From Pseudomonas persica (GTDB lineage Bacteria; Pseudomonadota; Gammaproteobacteria; Pseudomonadales; Pseudomonadaceae), in NCBI RefSeq assembly GCF_900291015.1, contig NZ_OLKL01000003.1:1-64000 (forward strand): a stretch of 64,000 nt of DNA, given 5' to 3'. Below, in pieces: positions 52,460 through 61,776 of this stretch (the first letter of the stretch is position 1; every line of letters begins with the position of its first letter). The position numbers were made by a program, and so were the translations under genes. The notes beneath the pieces are model-generated. The model searched no databases. It was not told where the DNA came from and was given only the letters and a program-made list of their open reading frames with translations.

Positions 52460-52619
52460 GCGCTTGCAGCTCGGGATAGTCCACGAGTTCGCGGAGCAGT
52501 TGACGCTGGTCGCAATAGCTCTCGATCGCGCGACGGTATTCCATGCGGCGCCGGTCCTTTTCCTGCTGCTTGCGGGCCTTGGCGCTGGGTTGGTACGTAC
52601 CGTCGAAGTCACGAGCCAT
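52401..52619 (-). CDS. small conserved-looking basic protein
   Basis: 72 aa, strongly charged: MARDFDGTYQPSAKARKQQE, KDRRRMEYRRAIESYCDQRQ, then LLRELVDYPELQALTVWQ. It is reminiscent of the short PA3496-type proteins of Pseudomonas, from memory only; function unknown. Ribosome site GGAGACAG precedes the ATG. It runs convergently into the LysR gene, overlapping by 59 bases, so the two transcripts are antisense to each other at their ends. Confidence 0.7.
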   Translation of the reverse strand: MARDFDGTYQPSAKARKQQEKDRRRMEYRRAIESYCDQRQLLRELVDYPELQALTVWQASAATSPKNAQPAR

Positions 52620-52715
52620 TGCCTGTCTCCCAGATAGGATGCGGGAGTTTCAGACTGGCTCTGAGGGGTTACGGTTTGACTGTGGAATGGTGACAAAACA
52701 GTGAAATCTGCTTTG

Positions 52716-52823
52716 CCTGTACCGGCCCTTTCGCGGGTGAACCCGCTCCCACAGGTACCCCACAGTATTCAGCGCTGTGGTAATCCTGTGGGAGCGGGTT
52801 CACCCGCGAAGGGCCAGTACAGG
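52716..52823. repeat. inverted REP pair
   Basis: Arms CCTGTACCGGCCCTTTCGCG... at 52716 and inverse ...CGCGAAGGGCCAGTACAGG at 52823, the same extended form as 40292-40401. Confidence 0.9.
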
Positions 52824-52832
52824 TTGCTGTGA

Positions 52833-53699
52833 TCAGTCGTCGGTCGCCTTGATCGACTTGGGCGACAAACGCAGGCTGCGCAAGCTGCGCTTCACGCTCT
52901 TCAGGTGGTTGACCAGGCTCGGCCCGCGCGCCATGGCCACGCCCATGGCCAGCACGTCGATCACCACCAGGTGGGCGATACGCGAGGTCAGCGGGGTGTA
53001 GATTTCGGTGTCTTCATGCACGTCGATCGCCAGGTTGACCGTCGACAGCTCCGCCAGCGGTGTCTGGCTGGGGCAAAGGGTAATCAGGTTGGCACCGCTC
53101 TCACGGACCAGGTTGGCAGTGATCAGCAAGTCCTTGGAACGGCCCGACTGGGAAATGCACACCGCCACATCGCCTGGCTTCAGGGTCACCGCCGACATTG
53201 CCTGCATGTGTGGGTCGGAATAGGCTGCCGCGCTGAGCAGCAGGCGGAAGAACTTGTGCTGGGCATCAGCCGCCACCGCACCGGAGGCGCCAAAGCCATA
53301 GAACTCCACACGCTGCGCCTGGGCCATGGCGGTCACCGCCTGCTGCAGCGCTTGCGGGTCAAGGTGCTCGCGCACTTCCATCAGGGTGTGCAGGGTGGTG
53401 TCGAAGATCTTCAGGCTGTAATCGGCAACCGAATCGTCTTCATGGATGGCGAACTGACCGAAACTGGCCCCCGCGGCCAGGCTCTGCGCCAGCTTCAGCT
53501 TCAAGTCCTGGAAGCCCGAGCAACCGATCGCGCGGCAGAAACGCACGATGGTCGGTTCGCTGATACCCACGCTGTGCGCCAGGTCGGCCATGGAACTGTG
53601 CATGACGGCAGCCGGGTCTAGTAGCACGTGGTCGGCTACTTTGAGTTCCGATTTGCGCAGCAGGTGGCGCGATTGGGCGATATGTTGCAACAGATTCAC
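52833..53699 (-). CDS. RpiR-family regulator, HexR-like, divergent from zwf
   Basis: 288 aa. N-terminal RpiR helix-turn-helix (LRKSELKVADHVLLDPAAVM, LAHSVGISEPTIVRFCRAIG) and a C-terminal SIS sugar-phosphate-binding domain (VEFYGFGASGAVAADAQHKF, VAVCISQSGRSKDLLI). It resembles HexR, which senses KDPG, but the sequence is not that of the HexR I remember beside zwf-pgl-eda, so I treat it as a paralogue. An operator-like palindrome lies in the gap to zwf. Confidence 0.9.
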   Translation of the reverse strand: MNLLQHIAQSRHLLRKSELKVADHVLLDPAAVMHSSMADLAHSVGISEPTIVRFCRAIGCSGFQDLKLKLAQSLAAGASFGQFAIHEDDSVADYSLKIFDTTLHTLMEVREHLDPQALQQAVTAMAQAQRVEFYGFGASGAVAADAQHKFFRLLLSAAAYSDPHMQAMSAVTLKPGDVAVCISQSGRSKDLLITANLVRESGANLITLCPSQTPLAELSTVNLAIDVHEDTEIYTPLTSRIAHLVVIDVLAMGVAMARGPSLVNHLKSVKRSLRSLRLSPKSIKATDD

Positions 53700-53742
53700 G
53701 GGCTGGACTCGGTTATGATCGACTGGCCGGGTTGTAGCTTTC

Positions 53743-53758
53743 TTGTAGTTATACTACA
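53743..53758. promoter_or_regulatory. candidate operator for the RpiR/HexR-like regulator
   Basis: TTGTAGTTATACTACA: near-perfect palindrome TGTAGT-TAT-ACTACA, similar in spacing to the HexR site (TTGT-N7/8-ACAA), in the 103-bp divergent gap, 44 bases before the zwf start. Confidence 0.65.
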
Positions 53759-53802
53759 TGGACGCCAACCCGCCCAGTTAAACGAACGTGGAGAGTGGTG
53801 GT

Positions 53803-55245
53803 TTGACTATTCCTTGCGACATTCTGGTCTTCGGCGGCACCGGCGATCTGGCCCTGCACAAATTGCTTCCGGCGCTCTACCACCTGTTTCGCGAGGCCCG
53901 TCTTGACCCTGCCGTGCGAATCATCGCGCTGGCGCGACGCAACTTGCCACGTAACGATTATCTCAAGCTCGCCGAACGCCATTGCCGGGCGCAGATCGCC
54001 CGCAACGACTTCGACGAAGAGGTCTGGCAGCGGTTTTCCGCGCGGATCGACTATTTCGCCATGGATGCTTCGCAAAGCGCCGACTTCGGCCGACTGGCGC
54101 GCTACCTGGGCGAACCCGGCGGCTTGACGCGCATCTTCTACCTGGCCACCGCCCCCAACCTGTTCGTGCCGATTGCCAAGCACCTGCATAACGCCGGCCT
54201 GGCCGACGCCGAAGCGCGCATCGTGCTGGAAAAGCCGATCGGCCACTCGCTGGAATCGGCTACCGCCATCAACGAAGCGATTGGCGCAGTGCTGGAGGAA
54301 AACCAGGTATTCCGCATCGACCACTACCTGGGCAAGGAAACCGTGCAGAACCTGATGGCCCTGCGCTTTGCCAACGCCCTGCTGGAGCCGGTGTGGCGCA
54401 ACAACCAGGTCGACCACGTGCAGATCAGCGTTTGCGAGACGCTGGGGGTAGAGAACCGCGGCGCCTACTACGACCGCGCCGGAGCGACCCGCGACATGCT
54501 GCAGAACCACCTGTTACAGCTGCTGTGCCTGGTGGCCATGGAGCCCCCCGCGCAGTTCGAGGCCGAAGCGGTGCGTGACGAGAAAGTGAAGATCCTGCGG
54601 GCCCTCAAGCCCATCACTGGCCAGGACGTGCAGGACAAGACCGTACGCGGCCAGTATGGCGCCGGGCACATTGGCGGCCAGGAAGTGCCGGCCTACTACT
54701 TCGAAAAGGACGTCGACAACGACAGCGACACCGAAACCTTCATCGCCATCGAGGCGCACGTCGACAACTGGCGCTGGGCGGGCGTGCCCTTCTACCTGCG
54801 CACCGGCAAGCGCATGGCACGGCGCTCATCGCAGATCGTCATCCAGTTCAAGCCGGTGCCCCACGAGCTGTTCAAGGGTGGCCAGGTCAACCAGCTGCTG
54901 ATCCAGCTGCAACCGGATGAACGCATCAGCCTGCGCATGATGACCAAGAGCCCGGGCAAGGGCATGCGCCTGGAGCCGGTGGACCTGGACCTGAACCTGG
55001 CCCAGGTGTTCAGCCAGACGCGCCGCTGGGAGGCCTACGAGCGGCTGCTGCTGGATGTGCTGGAGGGCGACTCGACGCTGTTCATGCGCCGCGATGAAGT
55101 GGAAGCGGCCTGGGCGTGGATCGACCCGATCATCAAGGGCTGTGAAGAGCACTTCCAGGCGCCACGACCGTACCCGGCAGGCAGCAACGGGCCGGAGCAA
55201 GCCAACAGCCTGCTCGCCAGGCATGGCAGGCACTGGCATAGCTGA
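53803..55245 (+). CDS. zwf: glucose-6-phosphate 1-dehydrogenase (zwf paralogue)
   Basis: 480 aa. Converts glucose 6-phosphate to 6-phosphogluconolactone with NAD(P). N-terminal CDILVFGGTGDLALHKLLPA (nucleotide fold) and the active-site signature RIDHYLGKE with the catalytic region. The start is not an ATG: I choose TTG at 53803 since GGAG lies nine bases upstream; GTG at 53788 would add five residues. P. putida has several zwf copies; this one is not next to pgl or eda, so its place in the Entner-Doudoroff route is less clear. Confidence 0.94.
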   Translation: MTIPCDILVFGGTGDLALHKLLPALYHLFREARLDPAVRIIALARRNLPRNDYLKLAERHCRAQIARNDFDEEVWQRFSARIDYFAMDASQSADFGRLARYLGEPGGLTRIFYLATAPNLFVPIAKHLHNAGLADAEARIVLEKPIGHSLESATAINEAIGAVLEENQVFRIDHYLGKETVQNLMALRFANALLEPVWRNNQVDHVQISVCETLGVENRGAYYDRAGATRDMLQNHLLQLLCLVAMEPPAQFEAEAVRDEKVKILRALKPITGQDVQDKTVRGQYGAGHIGGQEVPAYYFEKDVDNDSDTETFIAIEAHVDNWRWAGVPFYLRTGKRMARRSSQIVIQFKPVPHELFKGGQVNQLLIQLQPDERISLRMMTKSPGKGMRLEPVDLDLNLAQVFSQTRRWEAYERLLLDVLEGDSTLFMRRDEVEAAWAWIDPIIKGCEEHFQAPRPYPAGSNGPEQANSLLARHGRHWHS

Positions 55246-55280
55246 AGCACTGCCCTGCTCCCGTGGCAGGTGAAAGGGCA

Positions 55281-55312
55281 GAAAGTAGCCCCTGCGCGCT
55301 TGCGCTACTTTC
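55281..55312 (+). terminator. hairpin after zwf
   Basis: Stem GAAAGTAGC / GCTACTTTC with a 14-base loop, no T-run, 36 bases past zwf. Possible rho-assisted terminator or leader of the next small gene. Confidence 0.4.
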
Positions 55313-55333
55313 AACCCGAGACAGGAGCGGACA

Positions 55334-55648
55334 ATGGCCACTATCGCCAACCTCGTTGCAATCAATGACATCGCCAACGGTAAGCAGGTTTTCAGGGTTC
55401 ACGGCACCGTTACGGTCGGCTGCCCGGCCATCGAGCCGGTACTGGTCGAACCCAAGGTGCGCCACAGGGGGGGCTGGGAAGTGCTGGAGCTTCAACTGCT
55501 CGATAGCGGCGCTATCACCCCGCAAGTGCTGACGGAAAAAACCGTGGTGTTCGAACGTGCAGGCGGCACGCCCTGGAAAACCGTGCAAATCATTCATGCC
55601 GACAGTTCGCAGCGCTGCGAAATACGCAACATAGAGGCGCTTGACTGA
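55334..55648 (+). CDS. hypothetical protein, 104 aa
   Basis: Unrecognised. ATG preceded by AGGAG at seven bases, and coding-like composition (MATIANLVAINDIANGKQVF, VHGTVTVGCPAIEPVLVEPK, WEVLELQLLDSGAITPQVL). It reads as a small beta-rich soluble protein; no signal peptide or membrane segment. It lies between zwf and uvrD with a hairpin upstream. No function can be given. Confidence 0.7.
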   Translation: MATIANLVAINDIANGKQVFRVHGTVTVGCPAIEPVLVEPKVRHRGGWEVLELQLLDSGAITPQVLTEKTVVFERAGGTPWKTVQIIHADSSQRCEIRNIEALD

Positions 55649-55778
55649 GCCGCTGATGGCCAGGTCGCCGGAGTGACGACCTGGCACCTGCCATCGGCTC
55701 GATGAACGGGCATGCGGCAGGTGAATATTTATACAGTAGAGGTTTGCCCCATTTCCTGCCGCGCCCTAGAATGGCCCG

Positions 55779-57965
55779 ATGCGCACAGACGACCTCTCCC
55801 TCCTGCTGAATTCCCTCAACGATGCCCAACGCCAGGCCGTAGCGGCCACGCTCGGGCGTCAACTGGTGCTTGCTGGCGCCGGTTCCGGTAAAACCCGCGT
55901 GCTGGTGCACCGCATTGCCTGGCTGATCCAGGTGGAGCAGGCATCGCCGCACTCGATCCTGTCGGTGACCTTCACCAACAAGGCCGCAGCAGAAATGCGC
56001 CAGCGGATCGAGCAACTGCTGGGCATCAACCCGGCGGGCATGTGGGTCGGCACCTTCCACGGCCTGGCCCATCGCCTGCTGCGGGCCCACTGGCAGGAAG
56101 CACGGCTGGTGCAGAACTTCCAGATCCTCGACAGCGACGACCAGCAGCGCCTGATCAAGCGGGTGATGCGCGAGCTGGGCCTGGACGAGCAGAAGTGGCC
56201 GGCACGCCAGGCCCAGTGGTTCATCAACGGGCAGAAGGACGAAGGCCTGCGCCCGCAGCATATCCAGGCCGGGGGCGACCTGTTCCTGTCGACCATGCGC
56301 GACGTGTATACCGCCTACGAGCAGGCCTGCGAGCGCGCCGGGGTCATCGACTTCTCCGAGCTGCTGCTGCGCGCCCTGGACCTGTGGCGCGACCACCCGG
56401 GCCTGCTGGAGCACTACCAGCGGCGCTTCCGCCACGTGCTGGTGGACGAATTCCAGGATACCAACGCCGTGCAGTACGCCTGGCTGCGCCTGCTGGCGCG
56501 CGGCGGTGACAGCCTGATGGCGGTGGGCGATGACGACCAGTCGATCTACGGCTGGCGCGGTGCCAAGATCGAGAACATTCACCAGTACACTGCCGACTTC
56601 CCCGACGCCGAAATGATCCGCCTGGAGCAGAACTACCGCTCCACCGGCGGCATCCTCAAGGCGGCCAACGCGCTGATCGCCAACAATAGCGGGCGCCTGG
56701 GCAAGGAGCTGTGGACCGACATGGGCGAAGGCGAACCGCTGACCCTGTACGCGGCCTACAACGAGCACGACGAAGCGCGCTACGTGGTGGAAACCATCGA
56801 GAGCCTGGTCAAGCAGGGCAATGCGCGCAACGAGATTGCCATCCTGTACCGTTCCAACGCCCAGTCGCGGGTGCTCGAAGAAGCCCTGCTGCGCGAACGC
56901 ATCCCCTACCGCATCTACGGTGGCCAGCGCTTCTTCGAGCGCGCCGAAATCAAGAACGCCATGGCCTACCTGCGGCTGATCGAAGGCCGTGGCAACGATG
57001 CCGCCCTGGAGCGGGTGATCAACGTGCCGCCACGTGGCATTGGCGAGAAAACCGTCGAAGCCATCCGCGAGCACGCCCGCCACAGCCAGCTGTCGATGTG
57101 GCAGGCCATGTGCCAACTGCTCGCCGCCAAAGCCCTGAAAGGCCGCGCCGCCAGTGCTCTGGGGGCGTTCATCGAGCTGATCGAGGGGCTGGCTGCCAAG
57201 GTCGTGGACATGCCACTGCATACCATGACCCAGACCACCATCGAGCAGTCCGGGCTGATCATCTATCACCAGGAAGAAAAGGGTGAAAAGGGCCAGGCAC
57301 GGGTAGAAAACCTTGAGGAACTGGTCAGCGCAGCACGCAACTTCGAGTCCACCGACGAAGACGCCGATCTATCGCCACTCTCGGCGTTCCTCGGCCATGC
57401 CTCGCTCGAGGCAGGCGATGCCCAGGCCGACGAGCATGAAGACAGCGTGCAGTTGATGACCTTGCACAGCGCCAAGGGCCTGGAATTCCCGTATGTGTTC
57501 CTGGTAGGCATGGAAGAAGGCCTGTTCCCGCACAAGATGAGCCTGGAAGAGCCTGGCCGTCTGGAAGAGGAACGCCGCCTGGCTTATGTGGGCATCACCC
57601 GCGCCATGCGCCAGCTGGTCATGACCTACGCCGAAACGCGTCGCCTGTATGGCAGCGAGACCTACAACAAGGTGTCACGTTTCGTACGCGAAATTCCGGC
57701 GGGGCTGATTCAGGAAGTGCGCCTGTCCAACAGCGTCAGCCGCCCGTTCGGCGGGACCAAGACGGCCACGAACAGCAACCTGTTCGCCAATGCCAGCATT
57801 CCGCAGACCGCGTTCAACCTGGGCCAGCGTGTGCAGCATGCGGTATTCGGCGAAGGCGTGATCCTCAACTTCGAAGGCTCCGGCGCCCAGGCGCGGGTGC
57901 AGGTGAATTTTGCCGAAGGCAGCAAGTGGCTGATGCTGGGTTATGCCAAGCTCGAGGCCATCTAA
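55779..57965 (+). CDS. uvrD: DNA helicase II UvrD
   Basis: 728 aa superfamily 1A 3'-5' helicase for mismatch and nucleotide excision repair. Walker A LAGAGSGKTRVL, motif Ia VTFTNKAAAEM, motif II VDEFQDTN, motif III VGDDDQSIYGWRGA, motif IV QNYRSTG, motif V TLHSAKGLEFP and motif VI YVGITRAM. The C-terminal region (QTAFNLGQRVQHAVFGEGVI) is the UvrD tudor-like tail for RNA polymerase contact. Start ATG at 55779. Confidence 0.96.
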   Translation: MRTDDLSLLLNSLNDAQRQAVAATLGRQLVLAGAGSGKTRVLVHRIAWLIQVEQASPHSILSVTFTNKAAAEMRQRIEQLLGINPAGMWVGTFHGLAHRLLRAHWQEARLVQNFQILDSDDQQRLIKRVMRELGLDEQKWPARQAQWFINGQKDEGLRPQHIQAGGDLFLSTMRDVYTAYEQACERAGVIDFSELLLRALDLWRDHPGLLEHYQRRFRHVLVDEFQDTNAVQYAWLRLLARGGDSLMAVGDDDQSIYGWRGAKIENIHQYTADFPDAEMIRLEQNYRSTGGILKAANALIANNSGRLGKELWTDMGEGEPLTLYAAYNEHDEARYVVETIESLVKQGNARNEIAILYRSNAQSRVLEEALLRERIPYRIYGGQRFFERAEIKNAMAYLRLIEGRGNDAALERVINVPPRGIGEKTVEAIREHARHSQLSMWQAMCQLLAAKALKGRAASALGAFIELIEGLAAKVVDMPLHTMTQTTIEQSGLIIYHQEEKGEKGQARVENLEELVSAARNFESTDEDADLSPLSAFLGHASLEAGDAQADEHEDSVQLMTLHSAKGLEFPYVFLVGMEEGLFPHKMSLEEPGRLEEERRLAYVGITRAMRQLVMTYAETRRLYGSETYNKVSRFVREIPAGLIQEVRLSNSVSRPFGGTKTATNSNLFANASIPQTAFNLGQRVQHAVFGEGVILNFEGSGAQARVQVNFAEGSKWLMLGYAKLEAI

Positions 57966-58100
57966 ATGCCTGCGCGGTCCCTTGTAGGAGCGGCCTTGTA
58001 ACATTCAGGCAAAAGCTCGAAACATTATGTCGCTGGTCATGTGCCCGGGAACCTGTGCACCATGACGCGCGTGCAATCCACAACAGGGGATATCCCACTT

Positions 58101-58952
58101 ATGCAACGTTTTCTTAGCATCGCTCTGGCGCTCTGCGTCGGCCTGACGCTGAGCCTGGACGCCAACGCCAAGCGTTTTGGCGGCGGCAAGAGCTCGGGCT
58201 CCGCGCCTATTCACCAGACCCGCCAGGCCACGCCAACCACGCCTGCCGCCGCGCCGACCGCACCTGGCCGTGCAGCCCCGGCAGCCAGCGGTGCTTCGCG
58301 CTGGCTGGGCCCGCTGGCCGGCCTCGCCGCCGGTGGCCTGCTGGCGTCCATGTTCATGGGCGACGGTTTCGAAGGCTTCCAGATCATGGACTTCCTGATC
58401 GTGGCGCTCATCGCCTTCCTGGTGTTCCGCTTCATCGCCGCGCGCCGTCGCCAGCAGCAGCCGCAAATGGCCATGCCGGGCCATGCACCGATGCACCGTG
58501 AAGCTCACGCCCAGCCTGCCCAGCCGTCGATCTTCGGTGGTTCGGCCGCGCCTGCCGCCGCCGCCCCGGTGATCAACGCCCCGGCCTGGTTCAACGAGCA
58601 GAACTTCCTGGCTGCCGCCCGTAACCACTTCCAGGCGCTGCAGCAGCACTGGGACGCCAACGAGATGGACAAGATCGCCGAGTTCGTCACCCCGCAGATG
58701 CTCGAGTTCCTCAAGCGCGAGCGCGCTGAACTGGGTGATGGCTTCCAGTCCACCTACATCGACAACCTCGATGTGCAGCTGGACGGTGTCGACGACCGCG
58801 CCGACCGCACCGACGCCACCCTGACCTTCCGTGGCCTGTCGAAAAACTCGCGCTTCGACCAGGGCGAGGTGTTCAGCGAAAGCTGGCACATGGTCCGCGC
58901 CCAGGGCGAAAACCAGCCTTGGCTGGTGGCCGGTATCCGTCAAAACGGCTAA
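58101..58952 (+). CDS. Tim44-like domain membrane protein
   Basis: 283 aa. Signal/anchor MQRFLSIALALCVGLTLSLD ANA, an Ala/Pro/Thr-rich segment, a second hydrophobic stretch (LAGLAAGGLLASMFMGDGFE and MDFLIVALIAFLVFRFIAA) and a C-terminal Tim44-like domain (FLAAARNHFQALQQHWDANE, TLTFRGLSKNSRF, SESWHMVRA). Bacterial Tim44-like proteins are of unknown role. ATG at 58101 with GGGGA upstream. Confidence 0.9.
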   Translation: MQRFLSIALALCVGLTLSLDANAKRFGGGKSSGSAPIHQTRQATPTTPAAAPTAPGRAAPAASGASRWLGPLAGLAAGGLLASMFMGDGFEGFQIMDFLIVALIAFLVFRFIAARRRQQQPQMAMPGHAPMHREAHAQPAQPSIFGGSAAPAAAAPVINAPAWFNEQNFLAAARNHFQALQQHWDANEMDKIAEFVTPQMLEFLKRERAELGDGFQSTYIDNLDVQLDGVDDRADRTDATLTFRGLSKNSRFDQGEVFSESWHMVRAQGENQPWLVAGIRQNG

Positions 58953-58970
58953 CCGCTGCGTGCTGCACAA

Positions 58971-59003
58971 AAAACCCCGGGCCTGTCCCGGGGTTTTGCT
59001 TTT
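58971..59003 (+). terminator. terminator of the Tim44-like gene
   Basis: Stem AAAACCCCGGG / CCCGGGGTTTT with a five-base loop and a GCTTTT tail; the flanking A and T tracts make it bidirectional in form. Confidence 0.92.
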
Positions 59004-59065
59004 GCCAGAGTGGCCTACTAGGGTATAACGCGCAGCGTTGTCATCTAGGTCAGAGGAAGCAAACC

Positions 59066-59473
59066 GTGGAAGAAGTGATCGAACAACTCCGTGAAGCCAA
59101 TGAGCCAGTACCGGTGCCCCTTGAGCTTCCCGACGAGGACCAGCTGGTCGAGATCGAAGAAGAGCTGTTCATCAACATTCCGTTCGTGTTCAAAGAGTTC
59201 CTGCTGACCGTCAGTGACGTGGTGTATGGCTCGCTGGAGCCGGTGACCGTTACCGACCCACAGTCGCATACCTACCTGCCCGACGTCGCCGCCAACGCCT
59301 GGGATGCCGGCGTGCCGCGTGACCTGATTCCGCTGTGCCAGGACGGCGACAACTACTATTGCGTCGAAGAAGACGGCACCGTGGTGCTGTGGGATGCCGA
59401 AGAGGAAATCGTCGGCGAAGACAGCTGGGAATCGGTGTGGCACTGGGCGCGGGATGTCTGGCTGGAGAGCTGA
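59066..59473 (+). CDS. SMI1/KNR4 (SUKH) family protein
   Basis: 135 aa acidic cytoplasmic protein. It follows the SUKH pattern: LPDEDQLVEIEEELFINIPF, VFKEFLLTVSDVVYGSLEPV and DNYYCVEEDGTVVLWDAEEE. SUKH domains often serve as immunity proteins to polymorphic toxins, but this one has no toxin gene beside it and may have a housekeeping role. Start GTG at 59066 with GAGGAAG seven bases upstream. Confidence 0.88.
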   Translation: MEEVIEQLREANEPVPVPLELPDEDQLVEIEEELFINIPFVFKEFLLTVSDVVYGSLEPVTVTDPQSHTYLPDVAANAWDAGVPRDLIPLCQDGDNYYCVEEDGTVVLWDAEEEIVGEDSWESVWHWARDVWLES

Positions 59474-59496
59474 TTTCAACCTCCAGTTTGATGCTG

Positions 59497-59605
59497 CCTG
59501 TGCCGGCCTCTTCGCGGGTAAACCCGCTCCCACAGGGACTGCACAGGTGCTGATCATTGTGTAGTCCTGTGGGAGCGGGTTTACCCGCGAAAAGGCCGGC
59601 ACAGG
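59497..59605. repeat. inverted REP pair
   Basis: Arms CCTGTGCCGGCCTCTTCGCG... at 59497 and inverse ...CGCGAAAAGGCCGGCACAGG at 59605, between convergent genes. With the terminator at 59643 it fills the 259-bp gap. Confidence 0.92.
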
Positions 59606-59642
59606 AATAGAAAATTTATGGCTCAGTGCCATCAATGTAGTT

Positions 59643-59671
59643 AAAATCGCCAGGCTTTCTGCGCCTGGCGA
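59643..59671 (-). terminator. terminator of the antiporter gene
   Basis: Minus-strand stem TCGCCAGG / CCTGGCGA with a nine-base loop and TTTTAA after it. Confidence 0.8.
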
Positions 59672-59732
59672 CATCGCTACCGCTCCATCCCCTCGGACGA
59701 CGGTGAAATCTTGCGCAGGGAGCAAGCCTCCT

Positions 59733-61493
59733 TCAGTGCGTATTCTCGCGGCTGTTCTCCAGCGTCTCCAGCAAGGCAATCTGCATGCGCGTATGCACGC
59801 GGATAAACCAGCGCCACAGCAAGGCCACCACCACCGCAGCCACCACGGCAATCACCAGCAGCAGCTCGCTGGTCGGCAGAATGCTCGCCGACAGCGCCGA
59901 CAGCAGCAGGAAAATCACCAGCAACGACAACAGCGGGATCACCTCGGCAATCACACGGCGCACGCGCTGGGTATGCCGCCCGGCCATTTCCGGCTTGACG
60001 CCCAGCTCCGCCAGCAGCATCGACAGCGCCTTGAGCTTGCGATAGGCAGCAATCAGGAACGGCAGCGACAGCAATAACGCTGCCCCCCAGATCAGCGCTT
60101 TCTGCTGGCTGGCATCGCTGACCCACTCGCTGAGCCAGTTGCCGATACGCCCGGCGAAGTAGCCACCACTGAAGAAGATGGCGATCACCAGCGCCAGGTT
60201 CACCCCCACCTGCAACAGGATGCGCCGGATCATCGCCGCCAGCATGGCGCCCTCGCCCTGCGGCTGGATGCTGCGCAACCATTCGCCATACAACGACAGC
60301 ACCCGTGCCAGGCGGCTGGGCACTACCTTGCCCAGCTTGAGCGACAGCGGGTCGGCGGCACGGATCAGGTAGGGTGTCAGCAGCGTGGTGATTGCCGATA
60401 CCGCCACAGCCACCGGGTAGAGGAAGTCGCTGGTCACCTGCAGGGTCATGCCCAGCGCGGCGATGATGAAGGAAAACTCGCCAATCTGCGAAAGCCCCAT
60501 GCCCACCCGCAGCGATGTGCGCCCGTCATTGCCGGCAATGAACGCGCCCATGCCGCACGAGAGCATCTTGCCCAACACCACCGCCAGGGTAATGACCATG
60601 ATCGGCCAGGCGTAGTCGATCAGCACCTGGGGGTCGATCATCAGGCCGATGGCGACGAAGAAGATGGCGCTGAACAGGTCGCGTACCGGTTCGATCAGGC
60701 TCTCGATCTTCAGCAACTGGCGCGATTCAGCCATGATCGCGCCAATCAGGAAGGCGCCAAGCACCATGCTGTATTCCAGCTTCACCACCAGCAGGCAGAA
60801 GCCGAAGCACAGTCCCAATACGGTAATCAGCAACATCTCGTTGCTTTCGAATTTGGCCACGTAGGCCAGCAGCCGCGGCACCAGCAGGATGCCGATGACC
60901 AGCGCGACGATCATGAACAGCGACAGCTTGCCGACAGTGGAGAACACTTCGCTCGAGCTGACCGTGCCGCTGACGGCGATGCCCGACAACAGGGCAATGA
61001 TGCCGATGCCGAGGATGTCCTCGACGATCAGCACGCCGAAGATCAACTGGGCGAAACGCTCGTTCTTCATCTTCAGGTCGTTGAGCGCCTTGACGATGAT
61101 GGTGGTCGAGGAAATTGCCAGGATGGCACCGAGGAACAATGAATCCATGGTGTTCCAGCCGAACCAGCGGCCGATCTCGAAGCCGATCCAGATCATCAGC
61201 ACGATTTCCAGAAACGCCGCGATGAACGCCGTGGCGCCTACCTTGAACAGCTTGCGCAGGCTGAACTCGAGCCCCAGGCAGAACATCAGGAAGATCACCC
61301 CCAGCTCGGCGAGGATCTTGATGGTGTCTTCGTCGTGGATCAGACCGAACGGAGGGGTGTGCGGGCCGATGATGAAGCCGGCGACGATGTAGCCCAGCAC
61401 CACGGGTTGCTTGAAGCGGTGAAAGAGAACGGTGACCACGCCAGCAACCAGCATGATGACTGCCAGGTCCTGGATGAAGCTGATGGCATGCAT
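59733..61493 (-). CDS. CPA2-family cation:proton antiporter (KefB-like membrane domain)
   Basis: 586 aa with about twelve or more membrane helices. N-terminal Na+/H+ exchanger domain: IQDLAVIMLVAGVVTVLFHR, QPVVLGYIVAGFIIGPHTPP, ELGVIFLMFCLGLEFSL and the central IVKALNDLKMKNERFAQLIF. The C-terminal 180 residues hold further helices (ALVIAIFFSGGYFAGRIGNW, VIPLLSLLVIFLLLSAL) and no TrkA-N nucleotide domain, unlike KefB/KefC. Exchanges K+ or Na+ for protons; substrate not certain. Start ATG at 61493 with AGGAG ten bases upstream. Confidence 0.9.
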   Translation of the reverse strand: MHAISFIQDLAVIMLVAGVVTVLFHRFKQPVVLGYIVAGFIIGPHTPPFGLIHDEDTIKILAELGVIFLMFCLGLEFSLRKLFKVGATAFIAAFLEIVLMIWIGFEIGRWFGWNTMDSLFLGAILAISSTTIIVKALNDLKMKNERFAQLIFGVLIVEDILGIGIIALLSGIAVSGTVSSSEVFSTVGKLSLFMIVALVIGILLVPRLLAYVAKFESNEMLLITVLGLCFGFCLLVVKLEYSMVLGAFLIGAIMAESRQLLKIESLIEPVRDLFSAIFFVAIGLMIDPQVLIDYAWPIMVITLAVVLGKMLSCGMGAFIAGNDGRTSLRVGMGLSQIGEFSFIIAALGMTLQVTSDFLYPVAVAVSAITTLLTPYLIRAADPLSLKLGKVVPSRLARVLSLYGEWLRSIQPQGEGAMLAAMIRRILLQVGVNLALVIAIFFSGGYFAGRIGNWLSEWVSDASQQKALIWGAALLLSLPFLIAAYRKLKALSMLLAELGVKPEMAGRHTQRVRRVIAEVIPLLSLLVIFLLLSALSASILPTSELLLVIAVVAAVVVALLWRWFIRVHTRMQIALLETLENSRENTH

Positions 61494-61776
61494 GGCGTGA
61501 TACTCCTTTTCTCGTCCGGTGCTGGATGCCTGGGCAGACCGCTCCTCTGCCAAGGCAACCCTGAGCGAGCAGCAAGTACATACTGTTTTGAATGCAGAAA
61601 AAGCCCATGTTGCATGGGTGTAGTCAGGTTAACATCGCCCCCCACCGCAAAAAGGCGGTGCAATATGCAGAAACAGATCGGCTGGAAAAGCGCCGCTGAT
61701 GGCATGATCGGCGTGACGATGGAGCGTCAGCCAACGTCCCGTACCAGGAAGGCAAATTCAAAAGAGGGGAACACAA

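Noticed and set aside
52833..53699. naming the RpiR gene hexR
   Set aside because: Sequence and neighbours differ from the hexR-zwf-pgl-eda cluster as I know it; kept as HexR-like.
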